This document shows positions 1-9,770 of a stretch of 64,000 nucleotides of DNA, in pieces (positions within the stretch are counted from its first letter, which is position 1; the number at the start of each line of letters is the position of its first letter). Origin of the DNA: Clytia hemisphaerica (taxonomy: Eukaryota > Cnidaria > Hydrozoa > Leptothecata > Clytiidae); the NCBI GenBank assembly GCA_902728285.1, contig CACVBU010000904.1, positions 62,001-126,000 of the forward strand, in the 5' to 3' direction. Made by a program: the position numbers and the translations under genes. The notes beneath the pieces were generated by a model. It made no database searches, was not told the DNA's origin, and saw only the letters and a program-made list of their open reading frames with translations.

Positions 1-96
1 GTTATATACCTTTTAAGAGCATCGCGGGCAGACTCAGCGCTCATATATAGTACATGTAACAGACTACGAAAACAAACTCATGTGCTCAAAAATATC

Positions 97-466
97 ATGG
101 CGTCGAACGAGAGCAGACACAAGAAAGAACCTAAAATTCACTTTTTGAAATTAGCATTTAAAGATGCAAAGCAAATGTCTCAGGGAAAGCATTCGTGCTT
201 GGAAGAGGTGAAGCACACCATGAACATTTCATTAGCTCCAAAATTTATTGGAAACTTGAAATTGGGGTTGAAAGAAGAAATGAATAAATTTCTTTTTGTG
301 TACCAAACGAAGCTAAATGGTGTCCCACTTGCTTATGATAGAATCCAGATCACCAAATCAAAAATCATTGATGACCAAGAATTCCTGAATCTTGAAATAT
401 GTGTCAATTTTATAGTATTTCAACCAGAAATATCCAAAATTCTACGAGGCTGTGTTAATAAATTAG
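97..466 (+). CDS. POLR1F: POLR1F coding exon 1
   Basis: Encodes residues 1-123 plus one base of the next codon. The donor is TTAG|GTATAA. Reading on past the donor gives an unrelated tail and a stop at 534, so the open frame beyond 466 is intron. It carries the tip-domain motif GVPLAYD and the strand VNFIVFQPE that leads into the OB fold. Confidence 0.9.
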
Positions 467-3400
467 GTATAAACTTACTTTTCAAATTTTGTTTTTCTCA
501 AAATTTTAAACTTTATATTTTACTTCACAGATAATTTCAATTTTTAACTGGACCCCAAACCTTCTGCAACTCAACCAAATAAAAATAGAAGTAGATAAAT
601 TAGCTTGTCTGTATAGACCTTTTTTCAAAGAGGCCACCCTGTTGAATAATTATGTAGTCCAGCAGAAAAACAATGATAAAACCATGCATAATTATTACAA
701 TATGCATGATACAGTAATTATGCCTGTCTCTATCATTGTTTTTATGACTGGACTACATAATTATTCAACAGGACGTCCTCTTTGAAAAAAGGTCTATAGG
801 CATCAGCTGTCTTGCTTTAGGTCAAGGTCAATCATAGCTTCAGCACCCCCCCTTACTTTTTTATTGGGGGGGGGGGGCTAAGAAATATTTTGGACTTTAA
901 AGAGCCTGGGGGCTAAAATTACGAAAATATTTGGGGGGACCTAGATTGTTGGGGGGAACCTAGATAATCTGACTGAGACTCTGGGGGCTGTTCAGCTAAT
1001 TCTAAAAGATGTCTTATCATACTATTAAATCGAATATAAAAAGCAAAAGATTGGTTAACATAAATATTAATACAAGTAAAATTTAGTTTTCATTTATCAG
1101 TACCGTACTCGCATATATTTTTTATTGACTTCTCTCTACACGTCTCTCTACCTACAAGGGCGAGAGGAAAATGTTTTTGTTTTTTCCCCAAGTGTTAGGG
1201 GACCTAGCTAAATTGTTGGGGGGACCTTACTTTGTTGGGGGGGGAGCTAGAAACCTGGCTGAAGCTATGTCAATCTTCTAATCTAAATCTTAACAAAAAC
1301 TCTTTATTTGACTAGAGGAAGAATTTTCTTGTCATTAATTTGATGCTAAAGTTTGTCATTATTTAACATAATATTGTCAGTTAGTGAAAGTATAGCCTGG
1401 GAATCCAAGCTCAAATTATAGAAAAAACAAAAAATACCCCACCTCACAAAGTTCTAAGATTATAGAGCTTGGTGCAAGTAGATAAGTCTGACACATAATG
1501 TTATAACAAGACGATGTCAATCGAACCAATCGAACGCCGAATCAATTGAACGCAATTGAACACAATCGAATAATTGCAATCGAATATTACCCAGGATTTG
1601 CCGTTCGATTGCTTCAATTACGTTTGATTGTATTCGAGTGCGTTCGATTGTATTCGATTATGTTCGACTGATTCAATAGTACTAGATTTTATTCACTTTC
1701 GTACGGGACTTAAGCGCTCGGCCGCCCACGCTAAAAAGCTCTAACGGGGTAATCCAATTTAATTTAATGGCAATCAAACTCATCGAACATAATCGAACGA
1801 AATCGAATGTAATTGACAATCAATCGAACCAATTGAATATAGTCAACTATCAATCGAACCAATCTAACCTTACTCGAACGCAATCGAACACAATCAAATA
1901 TTACCCAGGATTCGGCCGTTCGATTAAGATTCGATTACGTTCGTCAATCGAATCGCAATTATTCGATCGCGTTCGATTACGTTCGATTGGTTCGATTGCG
2001 ATTTTTGTTCGAAGTTGTTCGATTGACACCGTCTGGTTATAAACAGTCTGTGTGTGAACCCTTGTTGACAGACTTGCTGAACTTTGGAAACCCAGGCAAA
2101 CACACATAATCAACTCTAAAAGACTTTCAAAACTACTAAAAACCACATCAAAACATCAGCCACATGTTTATTTAGACTTCCAGCCAACAGCCATTTTGTT
2201 TCGAAATGAATCTATGTTTTCTTTTTCATTTGTTTTCCTTTTTTTCTGCAGAGTCAGCTTTTTCTTTTTGACTTGACGTCAAATACAAAACTGAACAGTT
2301 GTCGTCTGAAAAATGCACAAAGATGGCGAAAAGATACCCTACAATGCAGGAAGTGCCACCGTTTAGTCCATTATCTTTGTACAGAACTGCCACTTTACCA
2401 GATCCAGATATGCTTGTCATACAAATCAAGAAGTTTCCAGTGTCAAAACTGTACCAAAATCGCACCACAGGTAATGGAAAGGTATAATTCAAATGAAACA
2501 TCAAAAATTGAAGGATTCAAAAACGAAATCAAAGCCTGTGAGAATATAATGAAAAGGCAGGACGAAGAAATAAACCATTTGAAAGCACAAGACGTCAATG
2601 TTATGGTCAACGAAATGAAAGAAACTATCGACACCAGAATAACCACACTTGAAAAGAAGATTGAAAGCATCATCGAAAAGAAAGAAGAGGAAAGACCACC
2701 AATGAGCTACGCTAAAATCACATCCAAACACATCGAGAAAAACATTGGAGATGCGATTCGAAAAGCAAAGCAGGAGGAGCAGCTGATTCGATCGACAGCA
2801 CGCAACCTAATTTTCCATGGGATTGATGAATCGACAGATGAAACTGAAGCATAGAGTGCAGAGGGGTTGAAGCCCCCCCTGAACGTTCAGCCCCCCCCCC
2901 CCCCCCAGAGATTGCCCCCACCAAAATTCGAAATAGACAGTCCCCCTACAAAAATACACAAAAAACAAAAATGTTAGAATGGAAAAAATTTCAAACAATG
3001 CAAGGTCTTCATTTTGCATGTCCACACAAGAGAAAGAGATACCAAATGTATAATGTCTTCTTTTGAAATTCTAATCAACAAACGTCAATAGTACGACTTC
3101 ATTATTACACCCGGGGGGGGAGGCAATCAAGGTAAATGGCCTACCAGACGTTCGGCCCTTAAGGGTAGGTTTTTCATAGTTCAGCTAGTGCACTGTAAGG
3201 GTAGGAAATTACAAAACTGCACTGAACTGCACTCTCAGGGTAGGAAATTGTGATAAAAGGCCAATTTATTGGTAAAATTGGCACAAAATTAGTCAATTTT
3301 AGAGGAAATATTCCACATTTTCTTGGAAAATTTTGAAAAAGTGCACTGTAAGGGTATCATTTTTCATGGAAATTCACTGCACTGTAAGGGTCTGATTTTA

Positions 3401-6400
3401 GAAGCCAAATTTTGGCCCGAACGTATGGTTGTTTTCAGATCGAGTGCCCGCGTTATTACACAAACAAAATACCAAAATGTACAAAGAAAAATTTCTTAGT
3501 TCTTGGAAAAAGTTATTAGGTTAGCCCCCAGTCAACAGACCTAAACAAATAGCCCCCCCCCCTGAGTAAGTAGCCCCCCCTGATCTTAGGGAAAAAGAGC
3601 CCCCAGCCAGAACTTTAGGTTCTAGCCCCCCCCCCTAAGAGCCAGGGGGGATGCATTCTATGTGAAGAAGAAACAAAAATCGAGGACGAAGAATTTATCC
3701 ATGACAAAATTATTGGTCAGCGGCTCCATCTGAGGAATATAAAGATTACCGAGACACAGCGGATCGGGAAATTTACGAAAGAAAGAGAAGATAAAGCGAG
3801 ATACCGACCAATCAAAGTCACATTTACGAACGAGGAGGACAAGAACACAGTGTTGCAAGCAATAACAAAAGAAAAAGGCTTTCCTTGCCGAGTGACAGAG
3901 GATTTGACCAAAAATGAAAGACAAATAATCAAAGAATGGTGTAAGGAAGCCGAAAAAATGAATGCTAAAATCAAGGGAGACAACACAAAATGGAAAGTCC
4001 GGGGGAGACCGCGAAAAAAACTTTATTTAAAAAAGATCGTTGTAAAAAGTACGAGCGGTTTATAGAGGCCCATGTGTCTTCACGGTGGCCTGCAAACCTG
4101 TAAAGCTTTATTATTATTTTTCCATAAATTATGCGCGCGCATCGAAATTATCAAAATGCGTGCTAAAGTACTGCTAAGTAATACTGGCCAATCAGGCCGA
4201 ACCTGCATTGCAGGGAAAAATCTCCCTGCAGGCGAGTTACCTGCGCCAAGCATTAAACAAGTAGCAAAAATATCATAAACTAGACTGTGAACAAAGTTTA
4301 ACGCTTGGATTCCCAGGCTAGTGAAAGTACTTTAATTTTTGAAACGTCTTTACGTCACATAGATCGATTTGTGAAACGTCTTTACGTCACATAGAACGAA
4401 AGAAAATAGCAAAAGAACAAAGGAATTATTCATAGCCACCATTTCGCAACCGGGATTGCGATTTTGCGGAAATGGGAACCCTCATATCAAATAAAGCATC
4501 TGCTGAAAATTTTGTTCTTCCCCCAAAAATGCGAAAATGAAAAATGAAGAAGCTTTTGTTTTCTGATCGTCTATTTAATCTGCCATAAAGTGTTATAAAA
4601 TTCCTTAAAGAAAGACACATTCTCCTACGAAGTGGCTTCATATAAATGATGCTGTTTAAAAGTATGTCATTTTATCTTAACAATTTCCTAAACTACGTCA
4701 CAACCACAGAGCGCTGGCTTTTAGTTTTATGACTTGTTCTCACTCGTTTAGTTTTCGTAATAAAAAGAAATCGTTATTGTAAACTTTGAACATGCTTAAA
4801 ATCGAGGTACTTCCACTAACTGATTGTGATAAATAAGGAAAGGTCTTTACTGTTAGTTGGTCTACCGACACCTGCCCTGCCCTATCTAATAGTCATTTAG
4901 GAGAATGTGATGACCTTGACTGTTTATGATTAATAGGATTGGGGATTTTAACATCAGACCAACTTTTGATATTGAGGGTCAGAGAATATAGTATTGAATG
5001 CAAAGTTGCCAAACTTCGGAGGCTGCATGTTTTTAATTGTTAATTTACTTGAAAGCCCATTTTGTGTATGATGAAAACAACCACCAAAAAAATCTCAACA
5101 TGAATTCTGAATTTTTTGAAACCGTTAATTGGGGAACTTGAAAAATCAGTGAACAATTTTTTTCACAATCAGAAGATTGGGGAAACGTTTTTGAAAGTTG
5201 AAAGTTGGAAAATTAGAAAACTCAGGAAAAGTTTTGCTAAAATTTACAATTTGAACCAAAGACCTTCTCTTAATCATGACTTTATGTTGAGTAATTAAAA
5301 AAACTCCTGATCAAAACAAGAACAAGAAAATGTTTTTAGTATATACAAACTTTTACTAAAACATGTATATACAGGGAGGGGATGAATGGTAAAATAGGCT
5401 AAGATAGGTGCTGGGTAAGTTCAGTTGGTACGGGTTTGTTAATTATGACCTTTCCAAGTTTTTCTGAAGGTAACAATGACAACAAAAAGTCAAAATAGTC
5501 TTTTTAAGGGTCAGAATTTCCGCTTTTTGGGTCTCTTTTAAGAGTTTGAAAGCCTACCTTGGTTGGTTTCAGCTATTTGTTTCCTCACCAAATCCAAGGG
5601 TGACCGCATAGGACATCCTTCAAAACTAGTGATACCCCACCCATAGTTTATTTTCTGTAATTCGTTTCTTATTGACAGTAATGATCCAAAAAGTCTCTTT
5701 TAGTTTGAATCGGTTGGATTCAGCTATTTGTTTCCTCATCAAATCCAAGGGTGACCGCACAGGATATCCTTCAAAACTAGTGATACCCACCCATATAGTT
5801 TATTTTCTGTAAGTCGTTTCTTATTGACAGTAATGGTCCCAAAAGTCTCTTTTAGTTTGAATGGTTTTTATTCTAGATGATTTAATAAAGCTCTCATATG
5901 CAAATTTACATTATCTTTGTTTTAGGTGATCATTATTATGGGTGTTTGTTTCATAATTGCATTAATGGAATGGCTTTCAAACCAAATCCAAGCAAATTAC
6001 CAACAGAGGAGATAAAGAATTACTTCAAGAATATAAAGTTGGGAGATGAAATCTTGATAAAAATTTCAAAGATTCAAACAGAGCATGAAGTTCTATTTGT
6101 AAAAGGTGGTATATGGACTGACAAACGATCCAGGTAAATTAGCCTCCTAAATATCTTTAAAAGGTGTGTAACCCTTAGTAGATTGCAAACTGCTCATCTT
6201 CACGAGTTTATTTTGACGGCTAACCGTTTAAGAAAGAAGTTTTCGAAACCATTGCTTTATCCGCTGTCTGACACTTAAATTTGTTTTTTTATCAGTTGTC
6301 AATACCTTGTATCTAGTCCTATGAATTTGAACTTTCTGTATTTCAGGAAATTATCAAGGAGCGAAACAACAGAAGATAGCTTGGGTGACCCGAGCGTGAA

Positions 6401-6758
6401 ATCTGAAATGTTAGAGGAAAATAACAACGATCAATCGATTATAGAGAGTTTAACAACTACTACGACGACATCACCGAAAAAGAAAAAGAAGAAAAAATTG
6501 AAAGACGTTGATAGCGACAGAGAGACCACTGGCAATCACGATCAACAAACTTTAACTAATGGACATCATATATTACCAATAAAAAGTGAACCTTTATCAG
6601 AAAGTGAATATATTGCTTCACCTAAGAAACAAAAGAAGCGTAAAGCGAGGGATGATTCTATTTTAACTGACATTGATGGGGATGTCGAATCTTCATCTTC
6701 TCCAAGCAAGAAAAAGAAAAAGAAGAAACGGAAAATCAAAACTGAAGAAGAGGATTAA
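97..6758 (+). CDS. POLR1F: RNA polymerase I subunit RPA43 (3 coding exons)
   Basis: Coding exons are 97-466, 5926-6133 and 6347-6758 (990 bp, 329 residues plus stop). Both introns are GT-AG and the split codons join in frame (G|GT, then AG|G). RPA43 is the Pol I counterpart of Rpb7: it forms the stalk with its partner subunit and helps dock the initiation factor RRN3/TIF-IA in the nucleolus. Seen here: an N-terminal Rpb7-like part with the family stretch GVPLAYD, an OB-fold region around NKLGDHYYGCLFHNCING, and a lysine-rich C-terminal tail with KKKKKKK blocks, as in animal RPA43 (human TWISTNB). The start is the ATG at 97 in a good context (ATCATGG); upstream in-frame codons hold no other ATG. 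Intron 1 (467-5925) is swollen by nested transposons. Identification rests on conserved blocks read by eye and is firm. Confidence 0.93.
614..796. mobile_element. Foldback MITE, TAGACC family, copy 1
   Basis: Nearly the whole element is an inverted repeat: about 50 bp from TAGACCTTTTTTCAAAGAG on the left reappears reversed on the right with one small mismatch block, and weaker pairing continues inward. It is flanked by TA on both sides, as in Tc1/mariner-type insertions. Related copies lie at 40228-40397, 46891-47006 and 59270-59386. It has no coding capacity and depends on an unknown transposase. Confidence 0.8.
834..1268. mobile_element. Poly-G/poly-C non-autonomous transposon
   Basis: Terminal inverted repeats ATAGCTTCAGC / GCTGAAGCTAT enclose long homopolymer G or C tracts and repeats of the form GGGGGGACCTAG. 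A 7-bp duplication GTCAATC flanks the element at 827-833 and 1269-1275. No ORF. It lies in POLR1F intron 1. Confidence 0.75.
1507..2035. mobile_element. Foldback element with arms of short TCGAAC repeats
   Basis: Both arms are irregular arrays of a 9-10 bp motif around AATCGAAC on the left and its complement GTTCGATT on the right. The ends are CAAGACGATGTCAATCG and its complement. GTTATAA flanks both sides (1500-1506, 2036-2042), and the related copy near 62000 has the uninterrupted site, so this is a true insertion with a 7-8 bp duplication. Confidence 0.75.
2850..3662. mobile_element. Poly-C/poly-G element inside the ORF1-like gene
   Basis: Ends CATAGAGTGCA / TGCATTCTATG are followed by homopolymer C/G tracts. 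TGAAG flanks both sides (2845-2849, 3663-3667). It shares style with 834-1268 (ends near ATAG, then C runs). Its interior holds a second insertion (3111-3452). Confidence 0.7.
3111..3452. mobile_element. Nested element with 9-bp TSD
   Basis: TTATTACAC occurs directly on both sides (3102-3110 and 3453-3461), marking an insertion that begins CCGGGGGGGG. The interior repeats GCACTGTAAGGGTA and AGGGTAGGAAAT several times. Terminal repeats are weak. This is the innermost layer of a stack: POLR1F intron, TIR element, poly-C element, this element. Confidence 0.6.
4340..4393. repeat. Short direct repeat with TACGTCA
   Basis: GAAACGTCTTTACGTCACAT occurs twice in tandem, about 31 bp apart. The TACGTCA core resembles a CRE/ATF half-site, but there is nothing else to argue for regulation. 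Confidence 0.5.
5563..5862. repeat. Tandem duplication of about 150 bp in POLR1F intron 1
   Basis: Two adjacent, slightly diverged copies share landmarks TCAGCTATTTGTTTCCTCA, AAATCCAAGGGTGACCGCA and TTCTTATTGACAGTAATG. The rest of 4394-5925 shows no gene or other repeat that I can support. Confidence 0.75.
5926..6133 (+). CDS. POLR1F: POLR1F coding exon 2 (OB fold)
   Basis: The acceptor is TTTTAG|GTGATC and the donor is CCAG|GTAAAT. It supplies the S1/OB-like domain: GCLFHNCING, then KLGDEILIKI and the strand LFVKGGI, matching the order in human RPA43. Entry phase 1 and exit phase 2 agree with the neighbouring exons. Confidence 0.92.
6347..6758 (+). CDS. POLR1F: POLR1F coding exon 3 (basic tail)
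   Basis: The acceptor is TTTCAG|GAAATT. It encodes a low-complexity, charged tail with three lysine-rich blocks separated by acidic/serine stretches, ending in EEED and a TAA at 6756-6758. Such K-rich tails are typical of animal RPA43 and probably act as nucleolar targeting signals (inference). Confidence 0.9.
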
Positions 6759-7835
6759 TTTTGTTTTTATCTTTGATCATTTGATTGTTTTTATGCTTGG
6801 TCATCAAATATTGTTGTTTTAGCTATATTTCTCAAGCCCATGATTTCCATTGGAAGAGCATATATGATCATAAATCTACCTATTTACAGTTGTACTGCAA
6901 CGAATCTCTTTGGAAATTGGATCATGCTGATTGACTGATTACAAAGCTCTTTTTGAGATTTTCAGGTGTTCTTTTTTGCTGTTGCTTGGAAATTAAAGCG
7001 TTTTATCCACCGTTATACACGTTATTATTGAAAGATTCCCCTTAATCTCCTTAAACGAATCGGTCCATTATGCTGGAATAAAAATCTACTTGTTTACTTA
7101 GATTATCAGGAGGCTCACTTTTATCGCATAAAACTAGCTTGCTTGAATTTTGAAGACGAAATTATACTTTCTGCCGTAGCTTTGAAACAATTGTAGCTTG
7201 TAAATTTACGGGCTCACAAAAAGATTGCACTGTTGAAGAGGTGTTTTTCGATTTTTTTGAAATTTTGATTTTCGTACAAGAAGAACGGGTGGGGTAAAAG
7301 AAAACAGGGCGTAATCCAGACCTTTCTGTACAGGACCAAAAATTGAATTCATGTAATAAGAATGTTCTTTTTTCTGGTTTCTTCATTTGATGCTGGATTG
7401 CTTTTTTAGGTGTTAAATTTTTTGGCATTGAAGTATTTGTCTCTTACTAAAAATGGTTTTTATATAGACTTTGTATATTGGTAGAATGTTACATAGGTTA
7501 GCGCAATACTTTTTATTATTTTTACCATACTTTATACTAATTATTTGCGCAAAATATTTCGTTACCCTAAATATTGGAACCAAAACGCCCAAAATATTCA
7601 GTTGTTTTGTTCAGTATACTTTGATTGACATGTTAGAATAAATTTCAATGTCAAAACTTAATAAGCAAGGGGAGGGTGGAACTTAGAATAATAATGAAAA
7701 CTTTTGGAAAGTAGGCAAAAACAGAAGGTCAAGGTAAAAAAGGAACTTGGAAGTATTTCCACAAGAATTGATTAGCTGGGAGGATGGATTAACCATGTCC
7801 CTGATTGTCTTTATTCCTTCATTGTAGGTTATTTT
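6759..7835. other. 3' flank of POLR1F, no gene seen
   Basis: Contains the likely 3' UTR and poly(A) signals. Short open frames here have no recognisable protein content. Confidence 0.6.
7077..7082 (+). terminator. candidate poly(A) signal for POLR1F
   Basis: AATAAA lies 319 bp after the stop codon; an ATTAAA at 6992-6997 is an alternative. No transcript evidence is available here. Confidence 0.45.
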
Positions 7836-8612
7836 CATTTCGTTTACTTTCAATAAAGAATAATTATAAATTAATTAAAGTACTAAATAATACTCGTGAA
7901 TTATCATTTATGCGGAATTCTTTAATTTGAACATCACATTGCCATTAGACTAGTAAACTAGTCGGTTATTACTTATAACCTTATGATAAAACTGTCAATC
8001 AAATAATGTAAACACTAATTAAATATTCAGCGTGCGTGAGAGAAAAGGAAAATAACCGACTAGAAGCTACTTCCAACACCTTTTTTTCTTCACCTAAAAT
8101 CGTAAGGAGACATACAGATTTCTGTATGTCTGACCCGTATGGCGCGCCAAAGCGGAAATAAATACTATCTTTTTAAAACAATACTATCTTCGTTTAAAAC
8201 ATACTATCTTTTTTTTAAAACATACTATCTTCGTTTAAAACATACTATCTTTTTTAAAACATACTATTTCTTGCTTAAAAAATACTATTTTCCTTTAAAA
8301 CATAGTATCTTTAAAAAATAATACTATTTTTACTATCTCTTTAAAACATACTATCTTTTAAAACATACTATCTTTGTGGTAAACAACTATCTTCGTTTAA
8401 AAATACTATCTTTTAAAAAAATACTATCTTTTTAAAAAATACTATCTTTTTAAAAAATACTATCTTTTTAAAAAATACTATCTTTTTTCGAATATAGGTT
8501 GCCTCGATTATTCAAATTTGTGTAATTTTCATTTTGAGGGGCGTGTAATGGGCGTTGGTTTTTCGTGTTTATTTTATATGGCCTCATCCGCCCACATGCA
8601 GGACCAACATAA

Positions 8613-8912
8613 GCCGGGGGGGTACTACCCTTGTCGACCGACGGGGGTGCTCCGCCGAGGTTCGAAAAATGGACCCTACGTGGGACTCGAAATTTGCGAA
8701 AAAAGTGACCCTGAATGGGACTGAAATTCCAAAATTTTCTCAAATTTTCTACTTTTTCCCCAAATTTTCCAAAAATAGGCACCCTACGGGGGACTGATTT
8801 TTCTATTTTGGTGTTTTTGCGACCCTACCAGGGACTCGTGGAGGTTAAAAAAGGTACCCTGACCAGCGGAGCATCCCCGTAACCCATTTTGCCTTAGTAC
8901 CCCCCCCCCGGG
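8613..8912. mobile_element. Poly-G-ended MITE with 8-bp TSD, copy A
   Basis: Starts GCCGGGGGGGTACTACCC and ends TAGTACCCCCCCCCCGGG; CAACATAA flanks both sides (8605-8612, 8913-8920). A second copy lies at 23686-23985 and a truncated, inverted one at 33842-34075. The 8-bp duplication suggests hAT-type mobilisation. Confidence 0.82.
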
Positions 8913-8968
8913 CAACATAACAAGATGGCTTCCGGCTCCCTACAAGATCTGACCTGACTGACAGTAAA

Positions 8969-9139
8969 ATGGCTACTCGTGGCAGACCATTGAAAGATAT
9001 CAACGAAGACCAAGTCCTTGCAATAAAAACAATAGGGTTCAAATGGAAGGAAATTGCTGATCTTATTGGACCATCCAGATCCAGCAAGCATGGTCCCGCC
9101 GTCCCACCATGCGCGGGTCATGCGTGCAAACTTTAAAAT
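8969..9139 (+). pseudogene. HTH-type transposase/integrase N-terminal fragment (tentative)
   Basis: An ATG-started frame begins MATRGRPLKDINEDQVLAIK and continues GFKWKEIADLIGPSRSS. The pattern (basic start, then a helix-turn-helix of the form GFxWxxIAxxxGxSRS) resembles the N-terminal helix-turn-helix of animal integrase-core or transposase proteins. The frame degrades soon after SRSS and stops. It sits between the two repeat arms of the foldback, where the autonomous element would keep its gene. Confidence 0.45.
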
Positions 9140-9770
9140 GAGCGAGGCAAGACGTGCCAACCTCGTTTCCAGACTGTTTTCGAAAAGATAGTATGTTTTA
9201 AAATAGATAGTATTGTTTAAAAAAAGATAGTATCATTACAAAAGATAGTATGTTTTTAAACGAAGATAGTATGTTTTAAACGAGAATAGTATGTTTTAAA
9301 CGAGAATAGTATTTTTTCAAACGGAAATAGTATTTTTTCAACGAAAATAGTATTTTTTGAACGAAAATAGTATGTTTTAATTGAAAATAGTATTTTTAAA
9401 AAAAGATAGTATGTTTTAAACGAAGATAGTATTGTTTTAAAGAGATATTATTTATTTCCGCTTTGGCGCGCCATAGACCCGTGCGGGATTGCATTTATTT
9501 TTCTTTCTGTTTATTGCGTTTTTAGAAATGCTCATTTATTTATATGTTCCCATGTTCAATGTTACTATGAAATATCATTTAGTCAAAAAAGTTGGATGGA
9601 TTCTCAAAAACCTAAAAAAAGTTATAAAATTAAACAACGTTTTTTGAGGGAAGTAGCTTCTAGTCGTTGAAATTCAGAAAAGAGACGCAACTTCACCCCT
9701 TCGATTCTTTTTATTTGGAGCTTGATTTTTTGTATATGGGTCTGTTTTCAACGACTAGTTTACTAGTCTA

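Larger units (their letters stand above)
2273..4065 (+). pseudogene. PHD-finger / coiled-coil / RRM-like LINE ORF1-type gene, split by an insertion
   Basis: Segment 2273-2849 encodes a zinc-finger-like part (CRKCHRLVHYLCTELPLYQI, then CQNC), a coiled coil (about residues 75-135) and NLIFHGI, the start of an RRM-like domain. Segment 3668-4065 encodes the rest (RIGKF, RPIKVTF, DLTKNERQ) and a basic tail. This order is that of ORF1 proteins of several animal LINEs, which bind RNA. A transposon at 2850-3662 interrupts it; leaving out the insertion and one TSD copy, the two frames are continuous (about 324 residues). No ATG starts the zinc-finger part, so the 5' end is missing or spliced. It sits inside the TIR element 1393-4320 rather than next to a reverse transcriptase. 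Confidence 0.65.
1393..4320. mobile_element. 9-bp-TSD DNA transposon (TAGCCTGGGAATCC family), long copy
   Basis: Terminal inverted repeats TAGCCTGGGAATCCAAGC bound a 2.93 kb element flanked by a perfect 9-bp duplication GTGAAAGTA (1384-1392 and 4321-4329). Nine-bp duplications are typical of Mutator-like elements, but I see no transposase. Its ends match a compact 565-bp copy at 61551-62115 in opposite orientation. The extra DNA is a foldback (1507-2035) and a gene segment of about 1.8 kb (2264-4080) coding for a PHD/coiled-coil ORF1-like protein. It looks like an internally loaded, Pack-MULE-like derivative in POLR1F intron 1. Confidence 0.8.
8139..9474. mobile_element. Foldback element with arms of CATACTATCTTT repeats
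   Basis: Ends ATGGCGCGCCAAAGCGG / complement; 7 of 8 flanking bases match (TGACCCGT at 8131-8138, AGACCCGT at 9475-9482). Each arm (about 8155-8485 and 9180-9460) is a run of some 15-20 imperfect units of the type AAAACATACTATCTTT, in opposite orientation in the two arms, so the element can fold on itself over more than 300 bp. The centre holds a 300-bp poly-G MITE and a small open frame at 8969-9139. Confidence 0.82.
7946..9770. mobile_element. TIR element TAGACTAGTAAACTAGTCG with 9-bp TSD
   Basis: A perfect 19-bp terminal inverted repeat TAGACTAGTAAACTAGTCG bounds the element. CATTGCCAT flanks it on both sides (7937-7945 and 9771-9779). Removing it rejoins the local repeat family (7836-7945 to 9771 onward), which is uninterrupted in the copies near 16960 and 34975, so the empty site is visible in this window. 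Just inside each end is a second match (ACCGACTAGAAGCTACTTCC versus its complement). It contains the foldback 8139-9474. Confidence 0.82.

Noticed and set aside
4426-4641. 71-codon minus-strand frame in POLR1F intron 1
   Set aside because: No homology recognised, no splice context and ordinary AT-rich composition.
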